Positions 49,092 to 56,860 of a DNA stretch of 64,000 nucleotides are shown here, piece by piece. This stretch comes from JANXMY01 sp964251675. GTDB lineage: Bacteria; Armatimonadota; Armatimonadia; Armatimonadales; Capsulimonadaceae. The DNA lies in the NCBI GenBank assembly GCA_964251675.1, contig CAXUKS010000009.1:62001-126000 (forward strand), written 5' to 3'. Under the pieces are notes generated by a model, which did not search any database, was not told where the DNA came from, and was given only the letters and a program-made list of their open reading frames with translations. The position numbers were made by a program, and so were the translations under genes. How positions within the stretch are numbered: position 1 is the stretch's first letter; each line of letters starts with the position of its first letter.

Positions 49092-49507
49092 TGGGCTATC
49101 TGGAAGTGCAGCGTCTGGCAGTCATTGCGGAGGATTACCGGGCCGTGCGCGGGGCGGTGGTTCAAGCTCTTCAGGACACGAGCCAGCCCGGCTCTGCTGT
49201 GTTGGACTGTGCAGAAGGAGGGTTGGAAACCGCTTATATCGCCCGGCTGTTCTCCGAGTTTGAGGCCATTTTGAGAGGCTATCTCAGCGCGAACGATCCC
49301 CACCTTCGCCCCGTTCCTCGAAGCATTTTCAGCGTGATTAACCGGGCGGCTTCTGTGTGGCGTATTCCGAATAGTCTGCGCGATGATGTTCAACAAGCCC
49401 GCGAATACCGCAACTCGGTTGTCCATGCCGATACCACCACCCGTGCCGCAATCCCCTTTTCGGATGCCCTGAGCATCCTGAACAAATTCCTTGCTCGCCT
49501 TCCCTGA
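49091..49507 (+). CDS. HEPN-like protein (possible RNase toxin)
   Basis: The 138-residue helical protein starts at a GTG directly overlapping the upstream TAG. Near the C-terminus it has QAREYRNSVVHAD, which contains the HEPN active-site pattern R-N-x-x-x-H (Arg-Asn-Ser-Val-Val-His). Upstream helices include ETAYIARLFSEFEAILRGYL. HEPN proteins are metal-independent RNases in toxin-antitoxin and abortive infection systems. No nucleotidyltransferase partner is seen. The coupled upstream gene is the candidate partner. Confidence 0.65.
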   Translation: MGYLEVQRLAVIAEDYRAVRGAVVQALQDTSQPGSAVLDCAEGGLETAYIARLFSEFEAILRGYLSANDPHLRPVPRSIFSVINRAASVWRIPNSLRDDVQQAREYRNSVVHADTTTRAAIPFSDALSILNKFLARLP

Positions 49508-49514
49508 AACGAAC

Positions 49515-49784
49515 TCAAAACAAAAGCCGCCGGTGGGTGAGGAGTGCCCAGAGCTGTTCGGCGAAGACGGCGGCCCAGAAGAGAGTCACCCACGGGGGCT
49601 TGGCCCAGCAGTGCCAGTCTTTGACGCCTTTGAGGGCGGCCAGCACGTAGAAGACGGTGGCGAGGCCGGACAGGGCCAGCAGGGCGTAATGGCCCAGCAG
49701 CAGCACTAGAAAGGCGGCTTTGCAGAAGGTGAAGGCCCAGCCTTCGTAGGCGCGGCCCTGCCGCTGACGGTCGTATTCGCTCAT
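49515..49784 (-). CDS. Small membrane protein, 89 aa, hypothetical
   Basis: Reads MSEYDRQRQGRAYEGWAFTF then hydrophobic segments FLVLLLGHYALLALSGLATV (about 26-46) and PPWVTLFWAAVFAEQLWALL (about 64-83). No family recognised. The ATG is clear. Minus-strand promoter elements are not obvious. It faces the HEPN-like gene tail to tail. Confidence 0.55.
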   Translation of the reverse strand: MSEYDRQRQGRAYEGWAFTFCKAAFLVLLLGHYALLALSGLATVFYVLAALKGVKDWHCWAKPPWVTLFWAAVFAEQLWALLTHRRLLF

Positions 49785-49823
49785 AGGAACCTCGGTGTGG
49801 CCGGGGCGAATGCCGGGGATTAG

Positions 49824-49951
49824 GCCGGGGGTATAAAACCCCCGGCATGAAAATCAGACGCCCTCCGGGCTAAAGAACAAGAAGACCAAATATCTTTGTC
49901 TTCCGCCAGGAGGGCGGCTGAACTGAATGCCGGGGGTTTTACACCCCCGGC
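49824..49951. repeat. Intergenic inverted-repeat element 9
   Basis: Arms 49824-49848 (GCCGGGGGTATAAAACC...) and 49927-49951 are exact complements over 25 bases. Each forms its own hairpin. The interior has GCCCTCCGGGC and a matching AGGAGGGCGG. It fills the 49785-49963 gap, with a degenerate GCCGGGG copy at 49796-49815. Confidence 0.87.
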
Positions 49952-49963
49952 CACACTCTGGCT

Positions 49964-51373
49964 TCAAAGCATCCGCAGCGGCAGCACGGTCTCTCGGCTC
50001 TTTCGGCCCCGGTGGAAGACGTTGTACTCGCAGAACGAGACCGCCTGGCCCCGATGGTCCAAAATCTGGGTGCAGCACTGGTCCACGCGCCGCTGGTCGT
50101 AGGTGCAGGCGTCCATGAAGGGCTTGACGACGATGCGGAAGACGCGCCGCCCGAAGGCGTCGGAGTCGCGCATCAGCGGCAGAACGTCCCGCAGGCCGCC
50201 CCGCGCAAATAAAACTCCCAGATCGCGCAGGGTCTGGCCGCCCCGCACATGGGCGACATCGGACCAGACGCGCCGGGCCGCGCCGCCCACCAATCCCGAA
50301 AACGAAATCCGGTCAGTGAAAAGGTCTAAATACCGGGATACGTCGAGGTGGCGCGGCAGGGGCGTGATTTTGGTGCGCTTGGCATCTAAGAAGCCGTAGG
50401 TCAGGGCGCAGCAGTCCGGGTGCGAGCAGGGCAGGCCCACGAAGTCCGAGCGCCGCAGCTCGCCGCCGGTCTGCTGTTCGAGTTCCGCCAGCACATCGGT
50501 CAGCGTCAGCCGCTCCGCGCCGGAATAGTCACTGAGAAGCCGCCCGTTGTCCATCACCGGCTGGAACGTGATCCCGTTGACCGTGGGCTGAGACAGGCCG
50601 AAGCGGAAGAGTTCGCCGATTTCGCTGTCATTGATGCCGCGTGTCAGGGTCGGCACGAGCGTGACAAACAGCCCTGCGTTGCCTGCCGCGTCTAACGCCT
50701 TCTGCTTGACCCGACGCAGGTCCGCGCCGTAAAAGTGCTGGTGGGCGTCGCGCTGGAAGCTGGAAAACGACAGGTAAATCTCCACGCGGTCTCGGTGCGC
50801 GGCCAGCTTTGCTACCAAGCCTGCGTCTGACGCCAGCTTTAGGCCGTTGGTGTTGACCAGCACGCGCCCGATGGGGTAGGACAGGGCCATGTCCAAAAAA
50901 TCGGCAAACTGGGGGTGAACCGTCGGCTCGCCGCCGGACAGCATCAGCACATCGAGCGTCGGCTGTGCCTGAAAGAACAGGTCCAGACGCCGCCGCGCTT
51001 CGGTCAGCGTCATAAAATCATGGGGCGCGACCGTGCCGGGGGCGCTAGCATCGGCATAGCAGGTGGGGCAGCGCAGGTTGCACGCCTGGGTGATTTCGAG
51101 CAGCAGCACACACACGGGCGGGCCAGTTTGGCCGTCTGGGCCGCACACCTCGCCCGGCCCGCAGCAGCAGTTGGCCCCGGTGCGGTCGGGGACATACTGC
51201 CGCAGGCGCAGGTATTCGCGGCTGTCTGAGGCCAGCAATGCCCGCGCCTCGCCGTGACGCGGGCACGTCTGCCGTATCCAGATTTGCCCGTGTTCTTCGG
51301 TGAGTGTCGCCGGAACGGAGCGCAGGCAGGTGGGGCACAGGCCGCGTGTGTCTTCGGACCAGGGGTTTTCCAT
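49964..51373 (-). CDS. Radical SAM protein of the MJ0619/Tes (tetraether synthase)-like group
   Basis: This 469-residue protein has an N-terminal zinc-binding module (GLCPTCLRSVPATLTEEHGQ then QTCPRHGEA, about 12-42) followed by a CCCGPGEVCG cysteine cluster. The radical SAM core has CNLRCPTCYADA (Cx3Cx2C, about 111-118) and LMLSGGEPTVHPQF. The C-terminal part has GLPCSHPDCCALTY. The zinc module, SAM core and C-terminal cysteine set match the MJ0619 family, which includes archaeal Tes that joins lipid tails into tetraethers. The bacterial substrate is unknown. An Lgt-like gene lies 1.2 kb upstream on the same strand. Confidence 0.8.
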   Translation of the reverse strand: MENPWSEDTRGLCPTCLRSVPATLTEEHGQIWIRQTCPRHGEARALLASDSREYLRLRQYVPDRTGANCCCGPGEVCGPDGQTGPPVCVLLLEITQACNLRCPTCYADASAPGTVAPHDFMTLTEARRRLDLFFQAQPTLDVLMLSGGEPTVHPQFADFLDMALSYPIGRVLVNTNGLKLASDAGLVAKLAAHRDRVEIYLSFSSFQRDAHQHFYGADLRRVKQKALDAAGNAGLFVTLVPTLTRGINDSEIGELFRFGLSQPTVNGITFQPVMDNGRLLSDYSGAERLTLTDVLAELEQQTGGELRRSDFVGLPCSHPDCCALTYGFLDAKRTKITPLPRHLDVSRYLDLFTDRISFSGLVGGAARRVWSDVAHVRGGQTLRDLGVLFARGGLRDVLPLMRDSDAFGRRVFRIVVKPFMDACTYDQRRVDQCCTQILDHRGQAVSFCEYNVFHRGRKSRETVLPLRML

Positions 51374-51400
51374 AGAACTTCACTTCACCCAATAGGAAAA

Positions 51401-51525
51401 CACGGGGCTGAACCCCGTGCTTCGAAGTGCAAATCCCCACCTTCGCGGGCACAATGCCAACTCTGAATTCCTCGCCCGCGAAGGCGGGGGCTTGCTCTTT
51501 TAAAGCACGGGGGTTCAGCCCCGTG
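51401..51525. repeat. Intergenic inverted-repeat element 10
   Basis: Arms CACGGGGCTGAACCCCGTGC (51401) and AAGCACGGGGGTTCAGCCCC (51503) pair over 22 bases except for one extra G. Each arm is itself a hairpin. The interior has an additional CACCTTCGCGGG...CCCGCGAAGGCG pair. Confidence 0.82.
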
Positions 51526-51539
51526 CCCCCTCGTGCCCT

Positions 51540-52103
51540 CTACTTCACGCCCACCAGCTCAATGTCGAAGACCAGCGTGGCGTTTGGCGGGATGGCCGGG
51601 GTGGGCGAGTTCGCGCCGTAAGCCAGAGCGCCAGGGATGACCAGGCGGCGCTTGCCGCCGACTTTCATGCTGGGGACGCCTTCGTCCCAGCCCTTGATGA
51701 CGCTGCCGACGCCGATGGGGAAGTCAATCGGCTGGCCGCCGTGGTCGTAGGAGGAATCAAACTTGGTTCCGTCGAGCAGGGTGCCGGTGTACTGCACGGA
51801 CACGGTCTGGCCGATTTTGGGACTAACGCCGGTGCCGACTTTCATGTCGTAGTATTTGACACCTGACGGCAGAGTTTTGAGCGTCACATCCTTGCCGTCA
51901 ATCTTTGTCGTGGTCGGCACGGAGGATACGTCTGCCGCCGGGGCTGCCGGAGCGGGCGTCGGGCCTTGCGCGTCGGGGGCCAGAGCCGGAGAAGACGTTG
52001 TTGGCGGGGGCGTGGACGAGGCGCTGTCTTCTTTCGAGGCACAGCCGGACACGGCCAGCAGGGCTAGTGCCGTCAGGGCCAGCGCGGGCGAGGTGAATTT
52101 CAT
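51540..52103 (-). CDS. FKBP-type peptidyl-prolyl isomerase lipoprotein
   Basis: This 187-residue protein has a lipoprotein signal peptide (MKFTSPALALTALALLAVSG then CAS), a Pro/Ser/Ala-rich linker of about 45 residues, and an FKBP domain. The domain reads TLPSGVKYYDMKVGTGVSPK, VQYTGTLLDGTKFDSSYDHG and KGWDEGVPSMKVGGKRRLVI, ending TLVFDIELVGVK. The isomerase helps fold exported proteins and is likely anchored to a membrane facing the periplasm. A family-typical Y-G-A motif (ALAYGANS) is present. Confidence 0.9.
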   Translation of the reverse strand: MKFTSPALALTALALLAVSGCASKEDSASSTPPPTTSSPALAPDAQGPTPAPAAPAADVSSVPTTTKIDGKDVTLKTLPSGVKYYDMKVGTGVSPKIGQTVSVQYTGTLLDGTKFDSSYDHGGQPIDFPIGVGSVIKGWDEGVPSMKVGGKRRLVIPGALAYGANSPTPAIPPNATLVFDIELVGVK

Positions 52104-52155
52104 GAGGGACAGTATCTCCTGAGACGGTTGATGGCTTATTGTACCTGATTGGCCG

Positions 52156-52545
52156 TCACAGCTTTAAATTGCCGCCAAAGATGGTGGCGAAACACCAGGC
52201 AATCGCGCCTAAAATCAGCGCCAGCATGCCCAGCAGGCCGTAGCCGATGCCACGGGCGAAGACAGGAAAACCGGGCCGGAGCACAAAGTAGAGAATGGGC
52301 ATCGCAAAGAGGCCCAGCCCGCCGAGAACGCTGGACAGCAGCGTGGCGACTATGCCCAGTGTCAGGTCGGACCAGGCCCGGCCCGTCAGCAGCCGACCCT
52401 GCGGGGGTGGGGGCGGCTGAACAAAGCCCCCGGTCGGCGCGGGCGGCCAGGCGGCATCGGGCCGCTGCCACCCGCAGTGCGGGCAGCCAGCGGCCCCAGG
52501 AGTCCAGGGCGTGCCGCAGTTCGGGCAGTGAGACATCTCAGCCAT
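52156..52545 (-). CDS. Zinc-ribbon membrane protein, hypothetical
   Basis: This 129-residue protein opens with SHCPNCGTPWTPGAAGCPHC, a CxxC ... CxxC zinc ribbon, then a proline-rich linker and two or three hydrophobic segments (LGIVATLLSSVLGGLGLFAM, IGYGLLGMLALILGAIAWCF). This is a common bacterial architecture of unknown role. It overlaps the Lgt-like gene by 8 bases, so the two are coupled. An internal ATG four codons in is an alternative start. Confidence 0.65.
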   Translation of the reverse strand: MAEMSHCPNCGTPWTPGAAGCPHCGWQRPDAAWPPAPTGGFVQPPPPPQGRLLTGRAWSDLTLGIVATLLSSVLGGLGLFAMPILYFVLRPGFPVFARGIGYGLLGMLALILGAIAWCFATIFGGNLKL

Positions 52546-53242
52546 GAAGTTCCCCTGCCACGGCGGCGCGAACCGGGCGCATGCCGACGGGCCGGAGCAG
52601 GCGGGTCAGCTTGACGGCGAAAAAGACGAACCCGGCGGCGCACGCCCACTGCGCCAGGGTCAGCCCGACGACCGGCGGCGGCCCGGCGCGGAAGAACTCG
52701 ATAATGAAGCGAGCCACACAAAATAGCGTGCCTTGCAGGTAAAACAGCGTGTTCTCCGGCGGGCGCGTCTTTTCGACGCCCAGCAGCACGGCCAGAATGA
52801 GGGCGCTCGCCGCTGACGAGTAAATCTGCGCCGGGTGGCGCATCTCGCCGTGCTCGGACACGGCCCACGGCGCTGTGGTGACTGTGCCGTAGCAGCAGCC
52901 GCCGAAAAAGCAGCCCCAGCGGCCCACCGCCTCGCCTGCCGTCAGCGCCACGGCGAATAAATCCCCGGTCGGGCGCTGAATGCCCAGATGGCGCTTATAA
53001 AGCACCACCGCTAGATAGCCGCCCGCGAGGCCCCCCAGCACGCTTTTCCCCGCCGCGACCTCATGAAGCACGCGGGCACACACCCACTGCCCCAGATTTG
53101 CGCCCAGCAGGCCGCCCACCAGCCCCGCCCCCGCGACCGCCATAATGCCCGACGTCGCCAGCCCGCGCCGCCGGGCCAGCAGCACAAACGCCGCCAGCCC
53201 GGTCAGGTAGCCCAGCAGGTAGCAGAAAGAAGAGAGTGTCAT
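52538..53242 (-). CDS. Prolipoprotein diacylglyceryl transferase-like protein (divergent Lgt family)
   Basis: This 234-residue polytopic membrane protein has about seven helices and recognisable Lgt features: SVLGGLAGGYLAV, GEAVGRWGCFFGGCCYG (in place of the canonical GRxGNFxNxExxG), MRHPAQIYSS (HPxQlY), and a C-terminal RFIIEFFRAG. The GCFFGGCCYG variant marks the divergent Lgt-like branch, whose acyl-transfer substrate may differ from prolipoprotein. It lies near a Tes-like radical SAM gene, so a lipid-related role is plausible. Confidence 0.75.
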   Translation of the reverse strand: MTLSSFCYLLGYLTGLAAFVLLARRRGLATSGIMAVAGAGLVGGLLGANLGQWVCARVLHEVAAGKSVLGGLAGGYLAVVLYKRHLGIQRPTGDLFAVALTAGEAVGRWGCFFGGCCYGTVTTAPWAVSEHGEMRHPAQIYSSAASALILAVLLGVEKTRPPENTLFYLQGTLFCVARFIIEFFRAGPPPVVGLTLAQWACAAGFVFFAVKLTRLLRPVGMRPVRAAVAGELHG

Positions 53243-53264
53243 AGGCGTCTTGTCCGTCTGCGTC

Positions 53265-54047
53265 TTACTTGGTCGTCTTGAGCCGCTTGACGCCTTCGAG
53301 GTCGGCCAGGGCCAGAATGCGCGGCTTGAGCAGGGACGTCCAGACTTTGTAGCCTTCGGCGTTGAAGTGCAGGCCGTCGGGCCGCTCCAGGTTCTCGGGA
53401 GGCTGACCGCCGGTGGTCAGCAGGGCCGAGTGGGCATCCAGAAAGCTCAGTTTTTGCGCGGGCGAGTTGGTTTCAATAATATACCGCTGGATCAAGTAAT
53501 TCGCTTCCAGCACCGCCCCTTCCTGGTTCCAGCGGGCGCGGGTGGGGCTGATGGAGATGTAGGCGATCCGGGTGTCCGGCAGGATCGTGTGGATTTTAGC
53601 CACGAAGTCTTTGAACTCCTGAAACACCTGCTGGGCGTTCTTGTTGCCATAAGCCAGGTCATTGGTTCCGGCAAACAGCACAATCAATTTGGGCTTGTAG
53701 GGAGCGGCAATGCGGTCGGCATACAGCGTGCTCTCAAAAATCTGGGAGCCGCCAAAGCCTCGGTTGATCACGGGGATTTCAGGGAAATCCGACGCCAGCG
53801 TGGTCCACATTCGGATGCTGGAGCTGCCCATAAACAGCACGGCCCCGGTGGGCGGCATCTGCTTCTGGTCGGCGGTCAGAAAAGCGTTAATTTCCGGGGC
53901 GGCCCCGTCGCTTGCGGGCAGGGGCTGCACATTCGCCATCGGGTTCTGCGCCTGCGCCGCAGAGACGCCGCCGGGGCCGACGGAGAGCGTCCCGAGCAGC
54001 AAAGCGCCGATCAGCAGGCGCGGCAGTGTTGTTTTCATGGGTTTCAT
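53265..54047 (-). CDS. SGNH/GDSL-family esterase, secreted
   Basis: This 260-residue protein has a signal peptide (MKPMKTTLPRLLIGALLLGT ending AAQA). The four SGNH blocks are VLFMGSSSIRMW (Ser), INRGFGGSQIFES (Gly), VLFAGTNDLAYG (Asn), and DGLHFNAEGYKVW (Asp-His). It should hydrolyse esters or acyl groups outside the cytoplasm, for example on carbohydrate or lipid. The first of two adjacent ATGs was chosen. Confidence 0.88.
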   Translation of the reverse strand: MKPMKTTLPRLLIGALLLGTLSVGPGGVSAAQAQNPMANVQPLPASDGAAPEINAFLTADQKQMPPTGAVLFMGSSSIRMWTTLASDFPEIPVINRGFGGSQIFESTLYADRIAAPYKPKLIVLFAGTNDLAYGNKNAQQVFQEFKDFVAKIHTILPDTRIAYISISPTRARWNQEGAVLEANYLIQRYIIETNSPAQKLSFLDAHSALLTTGGQPPENLERPDGLHFNAEGYKVWTSLLKPRILALADLEGVKRLKTTK

Positions 54048-54147
54048 AGTAGGTTCTCTTAGGAACTGAGGCTGTAAACTGGGGACAGCATACACCATAC
54101 AGCACGTTCCGTCAACACCCTTTACGCTTCAAACAAAAGCCAAACAG

Positions 54148-54176
54148 GCGGCGGCAGCCCACCGGGCTGCCGCCGC
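54148..54176. terminator. GC-rich hairpin terminator
   Basis: GCGGCGGCAGCCC pairs with GGGCTGCCGCCGC around an ACC loop. On the plus strand a T-rich tract follows, and on the minus strand it follows the small gene at 54199-54477. Confidence 0.7.
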
Positions 54177-54198
54177 TTTCTCTGTTCTTCTCTTTTGG

Positions 54199-54477
54199 CT
54201 AACTGCCTGCCGTGCAGATTGCCAGGCAATAGGCCAGCGAGTTGCCTTCGTCAATGGTGCAGTAGGACAGACACCCGCTGAAGTCTTTGGTCGTGATCGC
54301 GTTCGGGTCCGGCACGTCTTCGGCGACAAGCCGGAAGCGGCCAAAGTCCGCGCCTGCCGCGCCGCTGATCTGGGCGATCTGGTTGTCATCAAAGGTCAGC
54401 ACGGCTTCTTTGCCGTCCCCTTCGCGGCGGATATGCAGGGTTACGGTGTACGTGTTGGGTTCCATCACGGTCTCCAT
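54199..54477 (-). CDS. Small protein with cysteine-rich C-terminus (possible peptide precursor)
   Basis: This 92-residue ORF (an in-frame ATG at 54465 has a better GGAG spacing) starts METVMEPNTYTVTLHIRREG. The first 60 residues look like a folded, charged leader (FDDNQIAQISGAAGADFGRF). The last 25 are GCLSYCTIDEGNSLAYCLAI followed by CTAGS, with four cysteines in two YC/C pairs. This leader-plus-Cys-core layout recalls ribosomally made modified peptides, but no modification enzyme is adjacent. A terminator follows. It may also be a simple disulphide-bearing protein. Confidence 0.55.
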   Translation of the reverse strand: METVMEPNTYTVTLHIRREGDGKEAVLTFDDNQIAQISGAAGADFGRFRLVAEDVPDPNAITTKDFSGCLSYCTIDEGNSLAYCLAICTAGS

Positions 54478-54633
54478 TCTGAGCTTTTATTCGGGTAGGT
54501 CTTGCCGGTCATTCTGTGTGTAGCAACTGGTTCTTTGACTTGCCATTGCCGACTGAATGTACTTTCTGGCCCTCTTTTCCCGTTCGTACTGGTCTCGCGT
54601 TCAGTGCATATGTTCAATATCCACGCAAGTCTG

Positions 54634-54864
54634 TCAGGCCGCAACGCTCCTGCTTTTTAACAGCCGTCTCAGCGCCTCGTTGACCGCTTGCTCCGTCGGA
54701 AATGCAGCGGCCACGTCGGGGGCCAACTTCACCAGATTGGTTCCCTGCCGATACCGCTCTGCATATTTGCCGCGCACCCCAGTTTTCAGCAAACTTGTCA
54801 AAATCGCCTCATCGTATTCCGGGCGCAGTTCATCTAGCTCCTCTAATTCTTTATTATCTGGCAT
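54634..54864 (-). CDS. Antitoxin-like protein next to BrnT
   Basis: This 76-residue acidic protein (MPDNKELEELDELRPEYDEA, then GVRGKYAERYRQGTNLVKLA and TEQAVNEALRRLL) is a pattern seen in small antitoxins paired with BrnT/RelE-type toxins. It overlaps the BrnT-like gene by 11 bases and follows it on the same strand. The 54478-54633 stretch beyond holds no gene. Confidence 0.7.
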   Translation of the reverse strand: MPDNKELEELDELRPEYDEAILTSLLKTGVRGKYAERYRQGTNLVKLAPDVAAAFPTEQAVNEALRRLLKSRSVAA

Positions 54865-55129
54865 TTTCGTACACCCTTCTTTCCTGCCGCGTCACAACTC
54901 GCGCACTAATAATGCGTGTTTGATTTTCCTGGTCTGTATGTGAGACGAAAAGCAAGCGCCCTTGGTCGGAATGCCCCACGATAATCCACCGCTCTTCTGC
55001 GGCGGAATGGTCGGGGTCAGGAAATGTGATCGAGAAATCGTCTTCGAACACAGACGCGGCTTCCAAAAACGAAACACCATGCTTAGTCAAGTTGGTTTCC
55101 GCTTTAGGCTCATCCCAATCAAAATTCAT
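54854..55129 (-). CDS. BrnT-family ribonuclease toxin
   Basis: The 91-residue protein matches BrnT: MNFDWDEPKAETNLTKHGVS, FLEAASVFEDD, EERWIIVGHSDQGRLLFVSH, and the terminal RIISARVVTRQERRVYE. BrnT is a RelE-fold RNase whose catalytic Lys, Arg and Glu lie at these positions. It is encoded immediately before an antitoxin-like gene with which it overlaps. A separate BrnA-like gene lies 0.3 kb away on the same strand. Confidence 0.87.
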   Translation of the reverse strand: MNFDWDEPKAETNLTKHGVSFLEAASVFEDDFSITFPDPDHSAAEERWIIVGHSDQGRLLFVSHTDQENQTRIISARVVTRQERRVYENAR

Positions 55130-55161
55130 AGCTCAGGCCCAAGAAATGTAACTATTGGCTA

Positions 55162-55368
55162 TCAATATATACCTGCCACCGGCTCCATCGGGTTTTGGTA
55201 CTGAAAGGGAGTGCCTCGCAGCGGATAGCGGTCTTGCGGCAGGGGCGCGTCGGTGGGTCCCTCTTCCAAAATCGTCACCAGAGCGCGGCGGGGCGCGGGC
55301 AGAGCAATGGGTTCTTGCAGAAGAACGCTGCCCTGCTCATCAATCACCGCCTCAATCGTGCGTATCAT
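55162..55368 (-). CDS. Small antitoxin-like protein (solitary)
   Basis: This 68-residue protein starts MIRTIEAVIDEQGSVLLQEP and continues LPAPRRALVTILEEGP, the opening of AbrB-like or DUF2281-type antitoxins that normally precede PIN-domain toxins. The expected C-terminal helix is short, and no PIN gene follows. It is probably an orphan antitoxin, or has lost its toxin. Confidence 0.6.
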   Translation of the reverse strand: MIRTIEAVIDEQGSVLLQEPIALPAPRRALVTILEEGPTDAPLPQDRYPLRGTPFQYQNPMEPVAGIY

Positions 55369-55443
55369 GGTTGTCTCCGTTTGGTTGTCTTCGTAGTGAC
55401 TTTGACTTGGAAGCTTTCCCGCTGTCTCCCGCATACTGTCAGG

Positions 55444-55740
55444 TCAGGGCCGGTGTGCTTCGGCGTACAGACGCAGCGCTGCCCGCATCCGTGCCGGGTA
55501 GTCCTGCCCCTGAGACTGGAACCACGCCAGCACATCCGGGTCCACGACTACCTCTACCACAAGCGGCGGCGCAGAATTGCCTTTCTGAAAGTTTGCGGGC
55601 AGACGCCACTCGGAGTTTGCCATCTCTTCCTCGGTCAGCGTCGGAATGTCGGACGTGTCAATGCCCGCGTCTCCGAGGGCATCCATCCGGTCCCAGTGTG
55701 TCCGCGACGCGGTATGCTGTTCTTCTGAATGATCATTCAT
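55444..55740 (-). CDS. BrnA-like antitoxin
   Basis: From the ATG giving MNDHSEEQHTASRTHWDRMD, this 98-residue protein has the BrnA pattern: ALGDAGIDTSDIPTLTEEEM, then a basic-strand region VVEVVVDPDVLAWFQSQGQD and YPARMRAALRLYAEAHR (ribbon-helix-helix-like C-terminus). No BrnT gene is immediately adjacent. The BrnT-like gene at 54854 may be its partner, or this gene may be an orphan. Confidence 0.75.
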   Translation of the reverse strand: MNDHSEEQHTASRTHWDRMDALGDAGIDTSDIPTLTEEEMANSEWRLPANFQKGNSAPPLVVEVVVDPDVLAWFQSQGQDYPARMRAALRLYAEAHRP

Positions 55741-55774
55741 AATTGAGCCGCCAGAAGAAATATGATTGGAAGCA

Positions 55775-56014
55775 TCAATACCAACCAGCGGAATGCGCTG
55801 CTTCGGTGAGGCGTTGGATAACTTCGGCACTTGGAATACGGGCTTGCCCTCGTGCGGCCTGCAATGTTCCGTTGGGCCGCCGCCAGATAAATCGGAATCC
55901 CTTTTCGCTGGTGCTGTCGTCATAGTGGTAGGTACACCGCTGAAAACACAAGCACCAGTGGCCTTCTCCAATCGTGCCATCGGCGACTTCATTGTGGACT
56001 TTTACACTTGCCAT
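55775..56014 (-). CDS. Hypothetical protein, 79 aa
   Basis: Starts MASVKVHNEVADGTIGEGHW with an AAAGGA ribosome site and an AT-rich promoter region upstream. It contains FRFIWRRPNGTLQAARGQAR and IPSAEVIQRLTEAAHSAGWY, which look like a compact domain. Family not recognised. It precedes the antitoxin cluster on the same strand. Confidence 0.65.
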   Translation of the reverse strand: MASVKVHNEVADGTIGEGHWCLCFQRCTYHYDDSTSEKGFRFIWRRPNGTLQAARGQARIPSAEVIQRLTEAAHSAGWY

Positions 56015-56119
56015 CTTTTTCCTTTGCGAAGAAACATAATATAATTGGCACGGCTACCGAGCAAAGACGCCGAAAACTATTGTCTCGCGTCATTCGGACT
56101 TGCTCATTCCAAGCAGACT

Positions 56120-56860
56120 TTAATAAGAACGTGTTACAGGGCGGTCATACGCCCTACGGACAATTTGGTCATAGGTGAATATAGTTACAATCTTGCTTTC
56201 TTGACGATTTAGAAAAACAAGCCGTTTTCGCTCTTCTTCAGACATTTTTGACCAACGACCGATAATAATTGCGTATTTGACAATCGTATCATCAAAGCCA
56301 CCAAAACTGCGCCAAGAATTTTCAATATGCTCACTTTCCCAAATCTTGAAGCTGTTGTTAGTAGATTTATCTGGATGTTTTAACGCCTTTTTTGCAATGT
56401 CTACTGTGTCTCGGACAAATGTTTGCTTGTTTAGATTGATCCATTGAGACCAATCTTGCACCTGACCTATTGCCCCTTGCAGTCGGTGGGCAGGCGTTAA
56501 TTTTTGAGTAAACAGTTGCTTTTGCACTGGCTCCAGCTCAACCAAAGTAATCTTACAGCCACCTTGACTTACGTTTAAAATTGCAAAATCCGCGTTATAT
56601 GAATTACCTATCGGTGGCTTAGTCAAAAATGCTTGGTCTGAATCACCTCCTTCTCCAAATAAGCCGAAGAGCATCTGAGGATGTTCAGAAAGGAATTGCT
56701 GAAGTACCTCCTCACTCGGATCATTTGCTATCATTTGGGCGAAAGACGTAATGTCTGGAAAACCCGGACACATCTTGCCAGGGCGTTCTTCGCCCCCGCT
56801 CCACCCTGAATACATACCAAATATTTCCGTGAGAACGACTTCAGTTTTTTCATCAATCAT
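56120..56860 (-). CDS. Shedu-like (DUF4263) nuclease-family protein
   Basis: This protein of about 246 residues reads LQQFLSEHPQMLFGLFGEGG, then SYNADFAILN, CKITLVELEPVQKQLFTQKL and LQGAIGQVQDW. This is the Shedu (SduA, DUF4263) arrangement of an Asp strand, an E-L-x-x-P strand and an A-x-x-Q-V-x-D-W helix. The usual E-x-K is E-L-E here, so catalytic competence is uncertain. Shedu proteins are single-gene anti-phage nucleases. The sequence is markedly AT-rich. An ATG at 56860 is preferred to the upstream TTG. Confidence 0.7.
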   Translation of the reverse strand: MIDEKTEVVLTEIFGMYSGWSGGEERPGKMCPGFPDITSFAQMIANDPSEEVLQQFLSEHPQMLFGLFGEGGDSDQAFLTKPPIGNSYNADFAILNVSQGGCKITLVELEPVQKQLFTQKLTPAHRLQGAIGQVQDWSQWINLNKQTFVRDTVDIAKKALKHPDKSTNNSFKIWESEHIENSWRSFGGFDDTIVKYAIIIGRWSKMSEEERKRLVFLNRQESKIVTIFTYDQIVRRAYDRPVTRSY

